Shown here one piece after another: positions 48,733-57,324 of a stretch of DNA of 64,000 nt. A program made the position numbers and the translations under genes. This stretch comes from Pseudomonas sp. MMS21 TM103 (GTDB lineage Bacteria > Pseudomonadota > Gammaproteobacteria > Pseudomonadales > Pseudomonadaceae), in assembly GCF_022132145.1 (NCBI RefSeq), contig NZ_JAJISP010000003.1, forward strand, positions 310,001-374,000, in the 5' to 3' direction. The notes beneath the pieces were generated by a model, which had not been told where the DNA came from, searched no databases, and saw nothing but the letters and a program-made list of their open reading frames with translations. Each line of letters starts with the position of its first letter. The first letter of the stretch is position 1.

Positions 48733-48755
48733 AAAAAGGCCACCCGAAGGTGGCC
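48733..48755 (-). terminator. Intrinsic terminator upstream of mdh (minus strand)
   Basis: On the minus strand, GGCCACC, a TTCG tetraloop and GGTGGCC are followed by TTTTT. The 7-bp stem with UUCG loop is very stable. It faces mdh from upstream with no minus-strand gene directly before it, so it may be a leader attenuator or the leftover end of a lost gene. Confidence 0.75.
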
Positions 48756-48835
48756 GAAGACGTCGCTCATGGGCAGTCCTGGCCCCAGGACATCTCCTCT
48801 GCCGACGTTTGCTGGGGAAGTCAGAGTTCGCGGTC

Positions 48836-48913
48836 GAAAAGGGGACAGATCTATTTTTTCTACTCTAATGTTCCTTTTGGCCGATTTCTGTCTGTCGCCA
48901 CCGGCAGCTCTGG
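48836..48913 (+). repeat. Dispersed intergenic repeat, right copy at accessory-region edge
   Basis: It has AAAAGGGGACAGATCTATTT, CTACTCTAATGTTCCTTTTGG and CCGATTTCTGTCTGTCGCC. The last 36 bp (48878-48913) are an exact reverse complement of 41026-41061; the first ~45 bp resemble 47311-47366 inverted. Confidence 0.75.
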
Positions 48914-49083
48914 TCCGAAAACAGCCCATCACGGATGGTTCGCGGCGGGTGATCCCCGAGCGGCAGGCTCGGGTAGATCCATAGCGCTGGTCGCAGGGAT
49001 TTGCCATGCACGGCGTTGCTCGACAAAATCTCGCTCCGATTCGGCCAAAGGTGCCGGATGCCGATGGCGATAAGGGGCTGGAG

Positions 49084-49779
49084 TTGAACGAACAGACATT
49101 GTCTATGCGCCTGGAGCGTGTGGCGGCGCATGTACCAGCAGGTGCGCGGCTAGCCGATATTGGCTCGGATCACGGCTATCTGCCGGTGGCGCTGATGAGC
49201 CGTGGCGCCATCGCGGCTGCGGTGGCTGGGGAGGCGGCCGTGACACCGTTTCACGCGGCTGAACGTACCGTACGCGAGAGTGGCCTGAGCCAACTAATCA
49301 GCGTGCGCCTGGCAGATGGTTTGGCGGCAATCGAGCCGGGAGACGCAATCACGGCAATCAGCCTCTGCGGTATGGGCGGCGAGAAGATTCGCGACATCCT
49401 CGACAGCGGCAAGTCCCGCCTGAGTGGTCAGGAGCGTCTGATCCTGCAGCCCAACGGCGGTGAGCAGCCTCTGCGCCATTGGCTGATGGACAATGGCTAC
49501 CGCATCCTTTGCGAGGAAGTGCTCCGGGAAAACCGCTTTGCATACGAGATCATCGTTGCCGAACGCTCTGGGCCGGTGATGTACACCGCCGAGGAACTGT
49601 ACTTTGGCCCACTGCAGATGCAGAAGCGCAGCCCGGCGTTCCTGGCCAAGTGGCAACGCATGTTACGTCTGAAGCAGCAGACCCTGGCCGACCTCGCTCA
49701 GGCGCGGCAGGCGGTGCCCGAGGACAAGGTGCAGAAGCTCGCCCGACAGACGCAGTGGATTATTGAGCTGCTGGCTTGA
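49084..49779 (+). CDS. trmK: tRNA (adenine(22)-N1)-methyltransferase TrmK-like
   Basis: The protein has about 231 residues with a class-I SAM motif (LADIGSDHGYLPVALMSRG) and the TrmK pattern SLCGMGGEKIRDIL and LILQPNGGEQPLRHWL. The C-terminal coiled-coil (RSPAFLAKWQRMLRLKQQTL) is also typical. I place the start at TTG 49084 (LNEQTLSMRLERV) because AAGGGG lies 6 bases before it; ATG 49105 is the alternative. It marks the return to core genome after the accessory stretch. Confidence 0.82.
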   Translation: MNEQTLSMRLERVAAHVPAGARLADIGSDHGYLPVALMSRGAIAAAVAGEAAVTPFHAAERTVRESGLSQLISVRLADGLAAIEPGDAITAISLCGMGGEKIRDILDSGKSRLSGQERLILQPNGGEQPLRHWLMDNGYRILCEEVLRENRFAYEIIVAERSGPVMYTAEELYFGPLQMQKRSPAFLAKWQRMLRLKQQTLADLAQARQAVPEDKVQKLARQTQWIIELLA

Positions 49780-49925
49780 GCCTGGCTCAGAAGGTGAGCG
49801 GCGCTAAAGGGGTGATACCCGATCTCAGAACGCAAGGCGTAGCCTGGGCCTTTATTCCCTTGGCCTTCACGAGTGACTTGTTCTGGCCGTCGTCTGCCCC
49901 GCTCACCCCACCTTAACCATCACAC

Positions 49926-50840
49926 TCAGCCCCCACTCCCCTGCCCCAGCTGCTCCTTGCAGAACTCGACGAACAGCTGCGCCGGCTTGGTCAGTGGCGC
50001 ACGCTTGAGCCAGGCGGCCACCAGGCCGGAACTGCTCACCGTTTCGGCGATATTCACCGTCAGCACTTTCTTGCCGTCGTAGGTGCATTCCGAGTGCGGG
50101 CGGGTGACCAGCAGGGAGAAACCAAAGCCCTGGCCGACCATGCCGCGCACCATCTCGATCGACGGCGAGCTGAAGACGATGTTCGGCGTCAGGCCGAGTT
50201 CCTCGAACAGGCTGACGAAGTAGGTGCGGCTCGGCTGCACGTCGAGCAGGATCATCGGTTCCAGGCACAGGTCGCGCAGCGAAACCTGGGCCTGGCCGGT
50301 GAACCGGTGGCCCTCGGGCAGCAGGGCATAGGGTTTCTGCGGCACCATCAGCGGCTCGCACTCGATGGTTGCGTCGAGGTCATGATCGTAGAGCATCGCC
50401 AGGTCGAAGCGACCGGCGGTCAGGCCCTGCACCAGCTCTTGCTGCTCGCCGTCGCGGATGCGGATTTCCACACCGGGATAGAGCGCGTTGAAACCGGCGA
50501 TCAGGCGCGGCAGATAGAGCGGCGCCACGGTTTCGAAACAGCCGATGTCGATCTGCCCGGCGACCATTTCATTGTCGGCCAGGGCATTCTGCTCGAACTC
50601 GTGGGCCATGCGCAGCAGTTCCTGGGCCTTGCGGTAGAAGCGCGCGCCACCGGGCGTGAGCGAGACACCCTGGGCGTGGTGGCGGATCAGCAATTGGACA
50701 CCAAAGCTTTCTTCCAGGCCCTTGATCGCGGTGGAGATCGACGGCTGGGCGATATACAGCTTGCGCGACGCCTCGGCCACACTGCCGGCTTCCACGGTGG
50801 TCACGAAATACTTGAGCTGGCGCAGGGAGTAGGCGGCCAT
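49926..50840 (-). CDS. LysR-family regulator of the divergent amine-catabolism genes
   Basis: The 304-residue LysR protein has the helix-turn-helix SVAEASRKLYIAQPSISTAIKGLEESFG and an effector domain of the usual length. It is divergent from the aldehyde dehydrogenase-aminotransferase pair with ~215 bp between the starts, so it probably controls them. The inducer is unknown but should be a polyamine-type or omega-amino compound. Confidence 0.88.
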   Translation of the reverse strand: MAAYSLRQLKYFVTTVEAGSVAEASRKLYIAQPSISTAIKGLEESFGVQLLIRHHAQGVSLTPGGARFYRKAQELLRMAHEFEQNALADNEMVAGQIDIGCFETVAPLYLPRLIAGFNALYPGVEIRIRDGEQQELVQGLTAGRFDLAMLYDHDLDATIECEPLMVPQKPYALLPEGHRFTGQAQVSLRDLCLEPMILLDVQPSRTYFVSLFEELGLTPNIVFSSPSIEMVRGMVGQGFGFSLLVTRPHSECTYDGKKVLTVNIAETVSSSGLVAAWLKRAPLTKPAQLFVEFCKEQLGQGSGG

Positions 50841-51054
50841 GCGGTACCTCCGGTAGCGGCCTCGAGGCCGTCTTGTGATGCTGCAACTGAAAACCTGAAA
50901 ATCAACATACCCCAGCCGGGGCTCTGCGCCTGCCCAGTTTTTTCATGGCCTGCGAGCATATATTTACTAATTTTCCTTGTTTGCGCTCTGCGCCACCATC
51001 GTCCTCAACAACCACGAGACGCCGCTTGCGGCAGCCGTTATGAGGATAGAGGCG

Positions 51055-52548
51055 ATGTTGCAGTACAGCGATTGGCAGAAGCGGGCCGGCGCGCAAGGCT
51101 TTATCACCCAGGCACTGATCGACGGCCAACTGTGCCCGGCCCAGAGCGGCGCGACCTTCGCGGCGATTAATCCGGCCAACAACCAGCTGCTGGCCGAGGT
51201 CGCCGCCTGCGATGCGGCCGATGTCGATGCCGCCGTGGCCAGCGCCCGCCAGGCCTTCGAACAAGGCCCCTGGGCGCGGATGGCGCCGCGTGAGCGCAAG
51301 CAGGTATTGCTGCGTTTGGCCGCGCTGATCATGGCCAACCGCGAGGAACTGGCCCTGCTCGACTCGCTGAATATGGGCAAGCCGGTGATGGACGCCTACA
51401 ACATCGACGTACCCGGCGCGGCCCAGGTCTTCAGCTGGTACGCCGAGGCGCTGGACAAGCGCTATGACCAGGTGGCGCCGACAGCCAGCGACGCCCTGGC
51501 AACCATCAGCCGCGAACCCCTGGGGGTGATCGGTGCCGTGGTGCCGTGGAACTTCCCGCTCGACCTGGCCGCCTGGAAGCTGGCGCCGGCCCTGGCCGCC
51601 GGCAACTCGGTAGTGCTCAAACCGGCCGAACAGTCGCCCTTCTCCGCCCTGCGCCTCGGTCAGTTGGCATTGGAGGCAGGCCTACCGGCCGGGGTGCTGA
51701 ACATAGTGCCCGGCATGGGCGAAACCGCCGGCAAGGCCCTGGGCCTGCATATGGATGTGGATTGCCTGGCCTTCACCGGCTCCACCGAGGTGGGCAAATA
51801 CTTTATGGCCTACGCCGCCCAGTCCAACCTCAAGCAGGTGTGGCTGGAGTGCGGCGGCAAGAGCGCCAACCTGGTGTTCGCCGACTGCCAGGACCTCGAC
51901 CTGGCCGCGGAAAAAGCCGCGTTCGGGATCTTCTTCAACCAGGGCGAAGTCTGCTCGGCCAACTCGCGGCTACTGGTAGAGCGCTCGATTCACGACGAGT
52001 TCGTCCAGCGCCTGATCGCCAAGGCGCAGCAGTGGCAGCCGGGCGACCCGCTGAACCCGACCAGCCGCGCCGGCGCCATCGTCGACGCGCGCCAGGCCGA
52101 ACGCATCATGGGCTTTATCGACCGGGCCCAGGGCCAGGGCGCCACCCTGGTCTGCGGCGGCCAGCGCCTGACAGTGGGCGGCTCGGACAACTTTATCCAG
52201 CCGACCATCTTCACCGGCGTCACCGCGGCTATGCAACTGGCCCGCGAGGAAGTGTTCGGCCCGGTGCTGGCGGTGATGCCCTTCGACAGCGAAGAGCAGG
52301 CCATCGCCCTGGCCAACAATAGCCAGTACGGCCTGGCCGCCTCGCTGTGGAGCGACGATCTCAACCGCGCCCATCGCGTCGCCCGTCGTCTGCGTGCCGG
52401 CACTGTGTCGGTGAACACCGTCGACGCCCTGGATGTCTGCGTGCCCTTCGGCGGCTGCAAGCAGTCGGGTTTCGGCCGCGATCTGTCGCTGCATGCCTTC
52501 GACAAATACAGCCTGCTGAAAACCTCTTGGTTCCAACTGCGCGGCTGA
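51055..52548 (+). CDS. Aldehyde dehydrogenase (PuuC/KauB-like aminoaldehyde type)
   Basis: The 497-residue NAD(P)-dependent aldehyde dehydrogenase has PWNFPLDLAAWKLAPALAAGN, the catalytic glutamate in LECGGKSANLV and the nucleophile cysteine in FFNQGEVCSANSR. It resembles gamma-aminobutyraldehyde-type enzymes. The ATG at 51055 has a TGAGGA ribosome site; an ATG at 51040 is possible. It is co-directional with the aminotransferase 71 bp downstream, which would supply its aldehyde. Confidence 0.88.
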   Translation: MLQYSDWQKRAGAQGFITQALIDGQLCPAQSGATFAAINPANNQLLAEVAACDAADVDAAVASARQAFEQGPWARMAPRERKQVLLRLAALIMANREELALLDSLNMGKPVMDAYNIDVPGAAQVFSWYAEALDKRYDQVAPTASDALATISREPLGVIGAVVPWNFPLDLAAWKLAPALAAGNSVVLKPAEQSPFSALRLGQLALEAGLPAGVLNIVPGMGETAGKALGLHMDVDCLAFTGSTEVGKYFMAYAAQSNLKQVWLECGGKSANLVFADCQDLDLAAEKAAFGIFFNQGEVCSANSRLLVERSIHDEFVQRLIAKAQQWQPGDPLNPTSRAGAIVDARQAERIMGFIDRAQGQGATLVCGGQRLTVGGSDNFIQPTIFTGVTAAMQLAREEVFGPVLAVMPFDSEEQAIALANNSQYGLAASLWSDDLNRAHRVARRLRAGTVSVNTVDALDVCVPFGGCKQSGFGRDLSLHAFDKYSLLKTSWFQLRG

Positions 52549-52619
52549 CATCTATCCAAACTTGCGCCGGGGCCCTGGTCCCGGCACCCGACAACCCGTA
52601 AACAGGCGAGGTCGCTGCC

Positions 52620-54002
52620 ATGACAGTCTTGCAAACCCCCACCCGCACCACCCGTGACTACCAGGCGCTGGATGCCGCCCACCACATCCACGCCTTTGTC
52701 GACCAGAAGGCACTGAATGCCGAAGGCCCACGCGTGATGGTGCGTGGCGAGGGCCTGTACCTCTGGGACAACGACGGCAAGCGCTACCTCGACGGCATGT
52801 CCGGGCTGTGGTGCACCAACCTCGGCTACGGCCGCAAGGATCTGGTGGCGGCCGCCAGCAAGCAGATGGAGCAGCTGCCCTACTACAACATGTTCTTCCA
52901 CACCACTCACCCGGCGGTGGTCGAGCTGTCCGAAATGCTCTTCAGCCTGCTGCCGGGCCACTACAGCCACGCCATCTACACCAACTCCGGCTCCGAAGCC
53001 AACGAGGTGCTGATCCGTACCGTGCGCCGCTACTGGCAGATTCTCGGCAAGCCGCAGAAGAAGGTGATGATCGGCCGCTGGAACGGTTACCACGGCTCGA
53101 CCCTGGCCGCCACGGCGCTCGGCGGGATGAAGTTCATGCACGAGATGGGCGGCATGCTGCCGGACATCGAGCATATCGATGAGCCTTACTGGTATGCCAA
53201 CGGCGGTGAGCTGACCCCAGCCGAATTCGGTCGCCGCTGCGCGTTGCAGTTGGAGGAGAAGATCCGCGAACTGGGCGCGGACAACGTTGCCGGATTTATC
53301 GCCGAACCCTTCCAGGGCGCCGGCGGAATGATCTTCCCGCCAGAAAGCTATTGGCCGGAAATCCAGCGCATCTGCCGCCAGTACGACGTGCTGCTGTGCG
53401 CCGACGAGGTGATCGGCGGTTTCGGCCGTACCGGCGAATGGTTCGCCCACCAGCACTTCGACTTCCAACCGGACACCTTGTCGATCGCCAAGGGTTTGAC
53501 CTCGGGTTACATCCCCATGGGTGGCCTGGTACTGAGCAAGCGCATCGCCGAGGTACTGGTGGAGCAAGGCGGGGTATTCGCCCACGGCCTGACCTACTCC
53601 GGCCACCCGGTGGCGGCCGCCGTGGCCCTGGCCAATATCAAGGCGCTGCGTGATGAAGGCATCGTCAGCCAGGTCAAGGATGACACCGGTCCTTATTTGC
53701 AGCGGTGCCTGCGCGAAGTGTTCGGCGCACATCCGCTGGTCGGCGAGATCCAAGGCACAGGCCTGGTCGCCGCCCTGCAATTCGCCGAGGACAAGAGCAG
53801 CCGCAAGCGCTTCGCCAATGAAAGTGACATCGCCTGGCGCTGCCGCACCATCGGCTTCGAGGAAGGCCTGATCATCCGCTCCACCCAAGGCCGCATGATC
53901 ATGGCCCCGGCCCTGGTCGCCAGCCGCGCAGAGCTGGACGAACTGGTGGAGAAAACCAAACGGGCGGTGGATCGCACTGCCATGGAGCTGGGCCTGCTCT
54001 GA
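52620..54002 (+). CDS. Class-III omega-aminotransferase (SpuC-like, amine:pyruvate)
   Basis: The 460-residue enzyme has LDGMSGLWCTNLGYGRK, TNSGSEANEV, FIAEPFQGAGG, LLCADEVIGGFGRTG and the PLP lysine in SIAKGLTSGYIPMGG. It closely follows the SpuC putrescine:pyruvate aminotransferase pattern throughout. With the aldehyde dehydrogenase it would turn a diamine or omega-amino acid into the corresponding acid. A terminator follows 22 bases after the stop. Confidence 0.9.
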   Translation: MTVLQTPTRTTRDYQALDAAHHIHAFVDQKALNAEGPRVMVRGEGLYLWDNDGKRYLDGMSGLWCTNLGYGRKDLVAAASKQMEQLPYYNMFFHTTHPAVVELSEMLFSLLPGHYSHAIYTNSGSEANEVLIRTVRRYWQILGKPQKKVMIGRWNGYHGSTLAATALGGMKFMHEMGGMLPDIEHIDEPYWYANGGELTPAEFGRRCALQLEEKIRELGADNVAGFIAEPFQGAGGMIFPPESYWPEIQRICRQYDVLLCADEVIGGFGRTGEWFAHQHFDFQPDTLSIAKGLTSGYIPMGGLVLSKRIAEVLVEQGGVFAHGLTYSGHPVAAAVALANIKALRDEGIVSQVKDDTGPYLQRCLREVFGAHPLVGEIQGTGLVAALQFAEDKSSRKRFANESDIAWRCRTIGFEEGLIIRSTQGRMIMAPALVASRAELDELVEKTKRAVDRTAMELGLL

Positions 54003-54024
54003 TAGCATGCCGAGGGAGCAGTTC

Positions 54025-54052
54025 AGCCGCGCTTTGCGCGGCTGTTTGTTGT
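54025..54052 (+). terminator. Terminator after the aminotransferase gene
   Basis: AGCCGCGC (54025-54032), TTT loop, GCGCGGCT (54036-54043), then GTTTGTTGT. The stem is perfect and the T-rich tail moderate. Confidence 0.7.
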
Positions 54053-54155
54053 CTGGTGTCAGGTAACGCTGGCGCACCGGTAATCGTCCCTGGCGTCAGG
54101 CCAGGCACCAGGGACGAAATCGGGACGAAGGACGAGTGGCGAGCTGCTTGACAGC

Positions 54156-54611
54156 CTACGGCTTGTGCCAGCGCTCGGCGGCGTTCTGATCGCTTTGCCG
54201 GCCTTCGACCCAGCAGGAACCCTCGGCCGTGTCTTCCTTCTTCCAGAAAGGTGCGCGGGTCTTCAGGTAGTCCATGACGAAGGCGCAGGCATCGAAGGCG
54301 GCCTGGCGGTGGGCACTGGTGGTGCCGACGAACACGATCGGCTCGCCCGGCTCCAGGCGGCCGATGCGGTGGATGACCTGCAGGTTCAGCAGCGGCCAGC
54401 GCTGCTCGGCCTCGAGCGCGATCTTGGCCAGGGATTTCTCGGTCATGCCGGGAAAGTGTTCGAGGAACATGCCGCCGACTTCGCGCCCCTCGTTGAAATC
54501 ACGCACGTAGCCGACGAAGCTGACCACCGCGCCGACGCCGACGTTCGCCGCATGCAGCGCGTTGACTTCAACCCCAGGGTCGAAGGGCTCCAACTGAACT
54601 CGGATGGCCAT
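54156..54611 (-). CDS. moaE: Molybdopterin synthase catalytic subunit MoaE
   Basis: The 151-residue subunit has VSFVGYVRDFNEG, MTEKSLAKIALEAEQRWPL, VIHRIGRLEPGE, HRQAAFDAC and the catalytic lysine region APFWKKE. With MoaD it inserts two sulfurs into cyclic pyranopterin monophosphate to make molybdopterin. It is in the same order as moaC-moaD but separated from moaD by ~170 bp that contains an intergenic repeat. Confidence 0.94.
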   Translation of the reverse strand: MAIRVQLEPFDPGVEVNALHAANVGVGAVVSFVGYVRDFNEGREVGGMFLEHFPGMTEKSLAKIALEAEQRWPLLNLQVIHRIGRLEPGEPIVFVGTTSAHRQAAFDACAFVMDYLKTRAPFWKKEDTAEGSCWVEGRQSDQNAAERWHKP

Positions 54612-54721
54612 ACAAAATTGTCCTCAAAGCGTAAGCGGGGGGCGGGAGACGTCGGCTGGGTGAGCGGCGCCGAGCCGGGTAGCAGAGCGACTGCGGAGCC
54701 ACCATGCAGCCAACTCCACAG

Positions 54722-54767
54722 CATGGGTATCGCTGCGCTCAACCTGCGCGGCCCGCCCCATCCTACC
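54722..54767 (+). repeat. Intergenic repeat (ATGGGTA...CATCCTA type), copy 2
   Basis: CATGGGTATCGCTGCGCTCA followed by ACCTGCGCGGCCCG and CATCCTACC matches the copy at 17084-17146. It sits between moaD and moaE. Confidence 0.6.
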
Positions 54768-54781
54768 AACTGATGCTGCCT

Positions 54782-55024
54782 TCAACCGCCGGTCACTGTG
54801 GGGAAGAAGGCCACTTCATCGCCCTCCTCCAGCGGCTCGGCGAGGCTGCACAGCTCCTGGTTGCGCGCGCACATCAGGTTCTGCTCGGCCAGCACATCCC
54901 ACACCCCGCCACGGCTCAGCAGGTGCTGGCGCAGGGCCTCAAGGCTGGCGAACTCACCGCTCAACTGCTCGCCATCCAGGCCCAGCGCCTCGCGATAGCG
55001 GGCAAAATACTGCACGTGAATCAT
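54782..55024 (-). CDS. moaD: Molybdopterin synthase sulfur-carrier subunit MoaD
   Basis: The 80-residue ubiquitin-like protein ends FFPTVTGG; the terminal GG is thiocarboxylated and donates sulfur through MoaE. The ATG at 55024 overlaps the moaC stop by four bases, showing translational coupling with moaC. The short frame is fully supported by the family. Confidence 0.93.
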   Translation of the reverse strand: MIHVQYFARYREALGLDGEQLSGEFASLEALRQHLLSRGGVWDVLAEQNLMCARNQELCSLAEPLEEGDEVAFFPTVTGG

Positions 55025-55497
55025 TGCTCGTCCTCGGCCTTGTAGTGACCACTCTTGCCGCCCAGTTTCTCCAGCAGGCGCACGCTTTCGATGACCATGC
55101 CGCGATCCACGGCCTTGCACATGTCGTAGATGGTCAGGGCCGCGACACTGGCGGCGGTCAGGGCTTCCATTTCCACCCCGGTCTGCCCGCTGAGCTTGCA
55201 GCGCGCGGTGATCTGCACGGCATCATCGCCATGGGCGAGCAATTCGACCTTGACGCTGCTCAACATCAGCGAATGACAGAGCGGAATCAGGTCGGCGGTC
55301 TTCTTGGCGGCCTGGATGCCGGCGATACGCGCGACGGCGAACACATCGCCCTTGGGATGTGCGCCATCGACGATCATCTGCAGGGTCTGCGGGCGCATGC
55401 GCACCAGGGCTTGAGCCACGGCCTCACGGACGGTCAGCGCTTTATCGCTGACATCGACCATGGTGGCATGACCTTGGGAATCGAGATGAGTTAGCAC
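55021..55497 (-). CDS. moaC: Cyclic pyranopterin monophosphate synthase MoaC
   Basis: The 158-residue enzyme has [51 protein letters not shown] and [12 protein letters not shown]. It forms cPMP from the MoaA product. The start is a GTG at 55497 ([10 protein letters not shown]) with GGAG 7-8 bases upstream, matching the MLTHLDSQG start that I recall from other pseudomonads. It is the first of the moaC-moaD pair. Confidence 0.93.
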   Translation of the reverse strand: MLTHLDSQGHATMVDVSDKALTVREAVAQALVRMRPQTLQMIVDGAHPKGDVFAVARIAGIQAAKKTADLIPLCHSLMLSSVKVELLAHGDDAVQITARCKLSGQTGVEMEALTAASVAALTIYDMCKAVDRGMVIESVRLLEKLGGKSGHYKAEDEQ

Positions 55498-55557
55498 AGG
55501 TTTACTCCAGGCAGGGATCGGCCGATTGTAAACCCAGCAGTCAAGATATGGCAGCAG

Positions 55558-55613
55558 CAAGCTGCAAGCCCGGCTGCTGCGCACTCGACTCGCAGCTTAG
55601 GGCTTGCAGCTTG
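55558..55613. repeat. Large inverted repeat between phoH and moaC
   Basis: CAAGCTGCAAGCCC (55558-55571) and GGGCTTGCAGCTTG (55600-55613) form a perfect 14-bp stem with a 28-base loop. AGCTGCAAGC-type repeats are common between Pseudomonas genes. It may end the phoH transcript on the minus strand, although no T-run follows. Confidence 0.65.
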
Positions 55614-55620
55614 CCGCCTT

Positions 55621-57012
55621 CTACATGTTGGTTTCGGCGAATTCCGCCAGGATCGAGCGCGGCACCCCTTGCAGGGTGATGTGTACGCCGTGGGAGAAGT
55701 CCTTGAAACGCTCGGTGAGGTAGGTCAGGCCCGAACTGGGCGCCGACAGGTAGGGCGTATCGATCTGCGCCAGGTTACCCAGACAGATCACCTTGGAGCC
55801 GGTGCCGGCACGGGTGATGATGGTCTTCATCTGATGCGGTGTGAGGTTCTGACACTCGTCGATCAGGATCAGGCTCTGCTGGAAGCTGCGCCCGCGGATG
55901 TAGTTAAGCGATTTGAACTGCAGCGGCACCTTCTGCAGGATGTAGTCGACGCTGCCGTGGGTGTTCTCGTCGTCCATGTGCAACGCTTCCAGGTTGTCGG
56001 TGATGGCGCCGAGCCAGGGCTCCATCTTTTCCGCCTCGGTGCCGGGCAGGAAGCCGATTTCCTGGTCCAGCCCTTGTACGCTGCGGGTGGCGATGATCCT
56101 GCGGTAGCGCTTGCTGACCATGGTCTGCTCGATGGCCGCGGCCAGGGCCAGGATGGTCTTGCCCGAGCCGGCGGCGCCGGACAGGTTGACCAGGTGGATG
56201 TCGGGGTCGAGCAGCGCAAACAGCGCCAGCGCCTGGTGAATATCCCGTGGCCGCAGGCCCCAGGCCTCCTGATGCAGCAAGGGCTCCTGATGCAGGTCGA
56301 GGATCAGCAGTTCATCGGCCTCGATGCCCTTGATCCAACCGACGAAACCCTGCTCGTCGATGATGAACTCGTTGATATGGACTGCCGGCAGGTTATCGAT
56401 CAGTTGCACCCGGTGCCAGGTGCGGCCATGGTCCTGGCGGGTCTCGACCGTACTCACCCGATCCCAGAACGAGCCGTCCATGCTGTGATAGCCCTTGGAC
56501 AGCAGCGACACATCGTCGACCAGCTGGTCGGTGTGGTAGTCCTCCGAATCGATGCCGCAGGCGCGCGCCTTCAGGCGCATGTTGATGTCCTTGGTCACCA
56601 GCACCACGGACATGTCCGGGCGACGGGCTTTCAGCTCGACCAGCTGATTGATGATCTTGTTGTCGTTGAGATCCTCTGGCAGCCAGGTGATGGGCGAGGC
56701 ACTTTTAGTCATGAGAATCGAGAGAAAACCACAAGGCCCGCTTTTCTCACGCTGGATCGCGACACCATGCTCCACTTCCTCGGGCGTGGCGCTGCCCAGG
56801 ATCTTGTCGATCAGCCTGATGGCCTGCCGGCACTCGGCGGCGACGCCTTGCTTGCCGGTTTTCAGCTTGTCCAACTCCTCCAGCACAGTCATCGGGATGG
56901 CGACGTGGTGCTCCTGAAAATTCAGCAGCGCATTGGGATCGTGGATCAACACATTGGTGTCGAGGGCGTAGAGGGTCGGAGCGGTGGGCTTGAAGCTTCC
57001 GTGGTCATCCAT
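55621..57012 (-). CDS. PhoH-family ATPase with N-terminal PIN domain
   Basis: The 463-residue protein has an N-terminal PIN nuclease-like domain (YALDTNVLIHDPNALLNF, later acidic residues) and a C-terminal PhoH NTPase with Walker A GAAGSGKT and LILIDECQN. PIN-PhoH proteins are thought to act on RNA as ATP-driven nucleases or helicases. The gene is next to moaC on the same strand, an order I recall from P. aeruginosa. Confidence 0.9.
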   Translation of the reverse strand: MDDHGSFKPTAPTLYALDTNVLIHDPNALLNFQEHHVAIPMTVLEELDKLKTGKQGVAAECRQAIRLIDKILGSATPEEVEHGVAIQREKSGPCGFLSILMTKSASPITWLPEDLNDNKIINQLVELKARRPDMSVVLVTKDINMRLKARACGIDSEDYHTDQLVDDVSLLSKGYHSMDGSFWDRVSTVETRQDHGRTWHRVQLIDNLPAVHINEFIIDEQGFVGWIKGIEADELLILDLHQEPLLHQEAWGLRPRDIHQALALFALLDPDIHLVNLSGAAGSGKTILALAAAIEQTMVSKRYRRIIATRSVQGLDQEIGFLPGTEAEKMEPWLGAITDNLEALHMDDENTHGSVDYILQKVPLQFKSLNYIRGRSFQQSLILIDECQNLTPHQMKTIITRAGTGSKVICLGNLAQIDTPYLSAPSSGLTYLTERFKDFSHGVHITLQGVPRSILAEFAETNM

Positions 57013-57324
57013 ACTCGGTCACCTTCTTATAGGAGCCAAGCGACGGAATGCCAGAGCAGCGCTCCGCCGCGGGGACCACCGACCACTCAGACGGGGGCTG
57101 AGCAGCTGCAAGCAAGGTGAAGGCCAAGGCTCGCCACCTGTCTGCAGGGTTCGGCGGTCTGTCTTTTAGATACTCCAAAAACCATGACAGGCGAATGTTT
57201 TTTTTATTTATTTGAGTTTATTCGTCGCCTCGACGAATAGCGCTTGGCGCCCCGCAAAAGCGCCGTTAAAGTCAGGAGTTCTACCCGCACTCGCGGCGCA
57301 AAAAATCCCGCCTCAGTAACCACA
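57013..57324. other. Intergenic region with a dyad and a T-tract
   Basis: A perfect 8-bp dyad ATTCGTCG (57220-57227) / CGACGAAT (57231-57238) with CCT spacer lies after a T8-rich stretch near 57198. It could be an operator or the end of the CDF transcript. No gene is seen. Confidence 0.4.

Noticed and set aside
51990..54077. 695-codon minus-strand frame opposite the aldehyde dehydrogenase and aminotransferase
   Set aside because: It covers parts of two well-supported genes on the other strand and has no domain of its own.
55669..57120. 483-codon plus-strand frame opposite the PhoH gene
   Set aside because: Antisense shadow with repetitive V/G/Q/D-rich translation.
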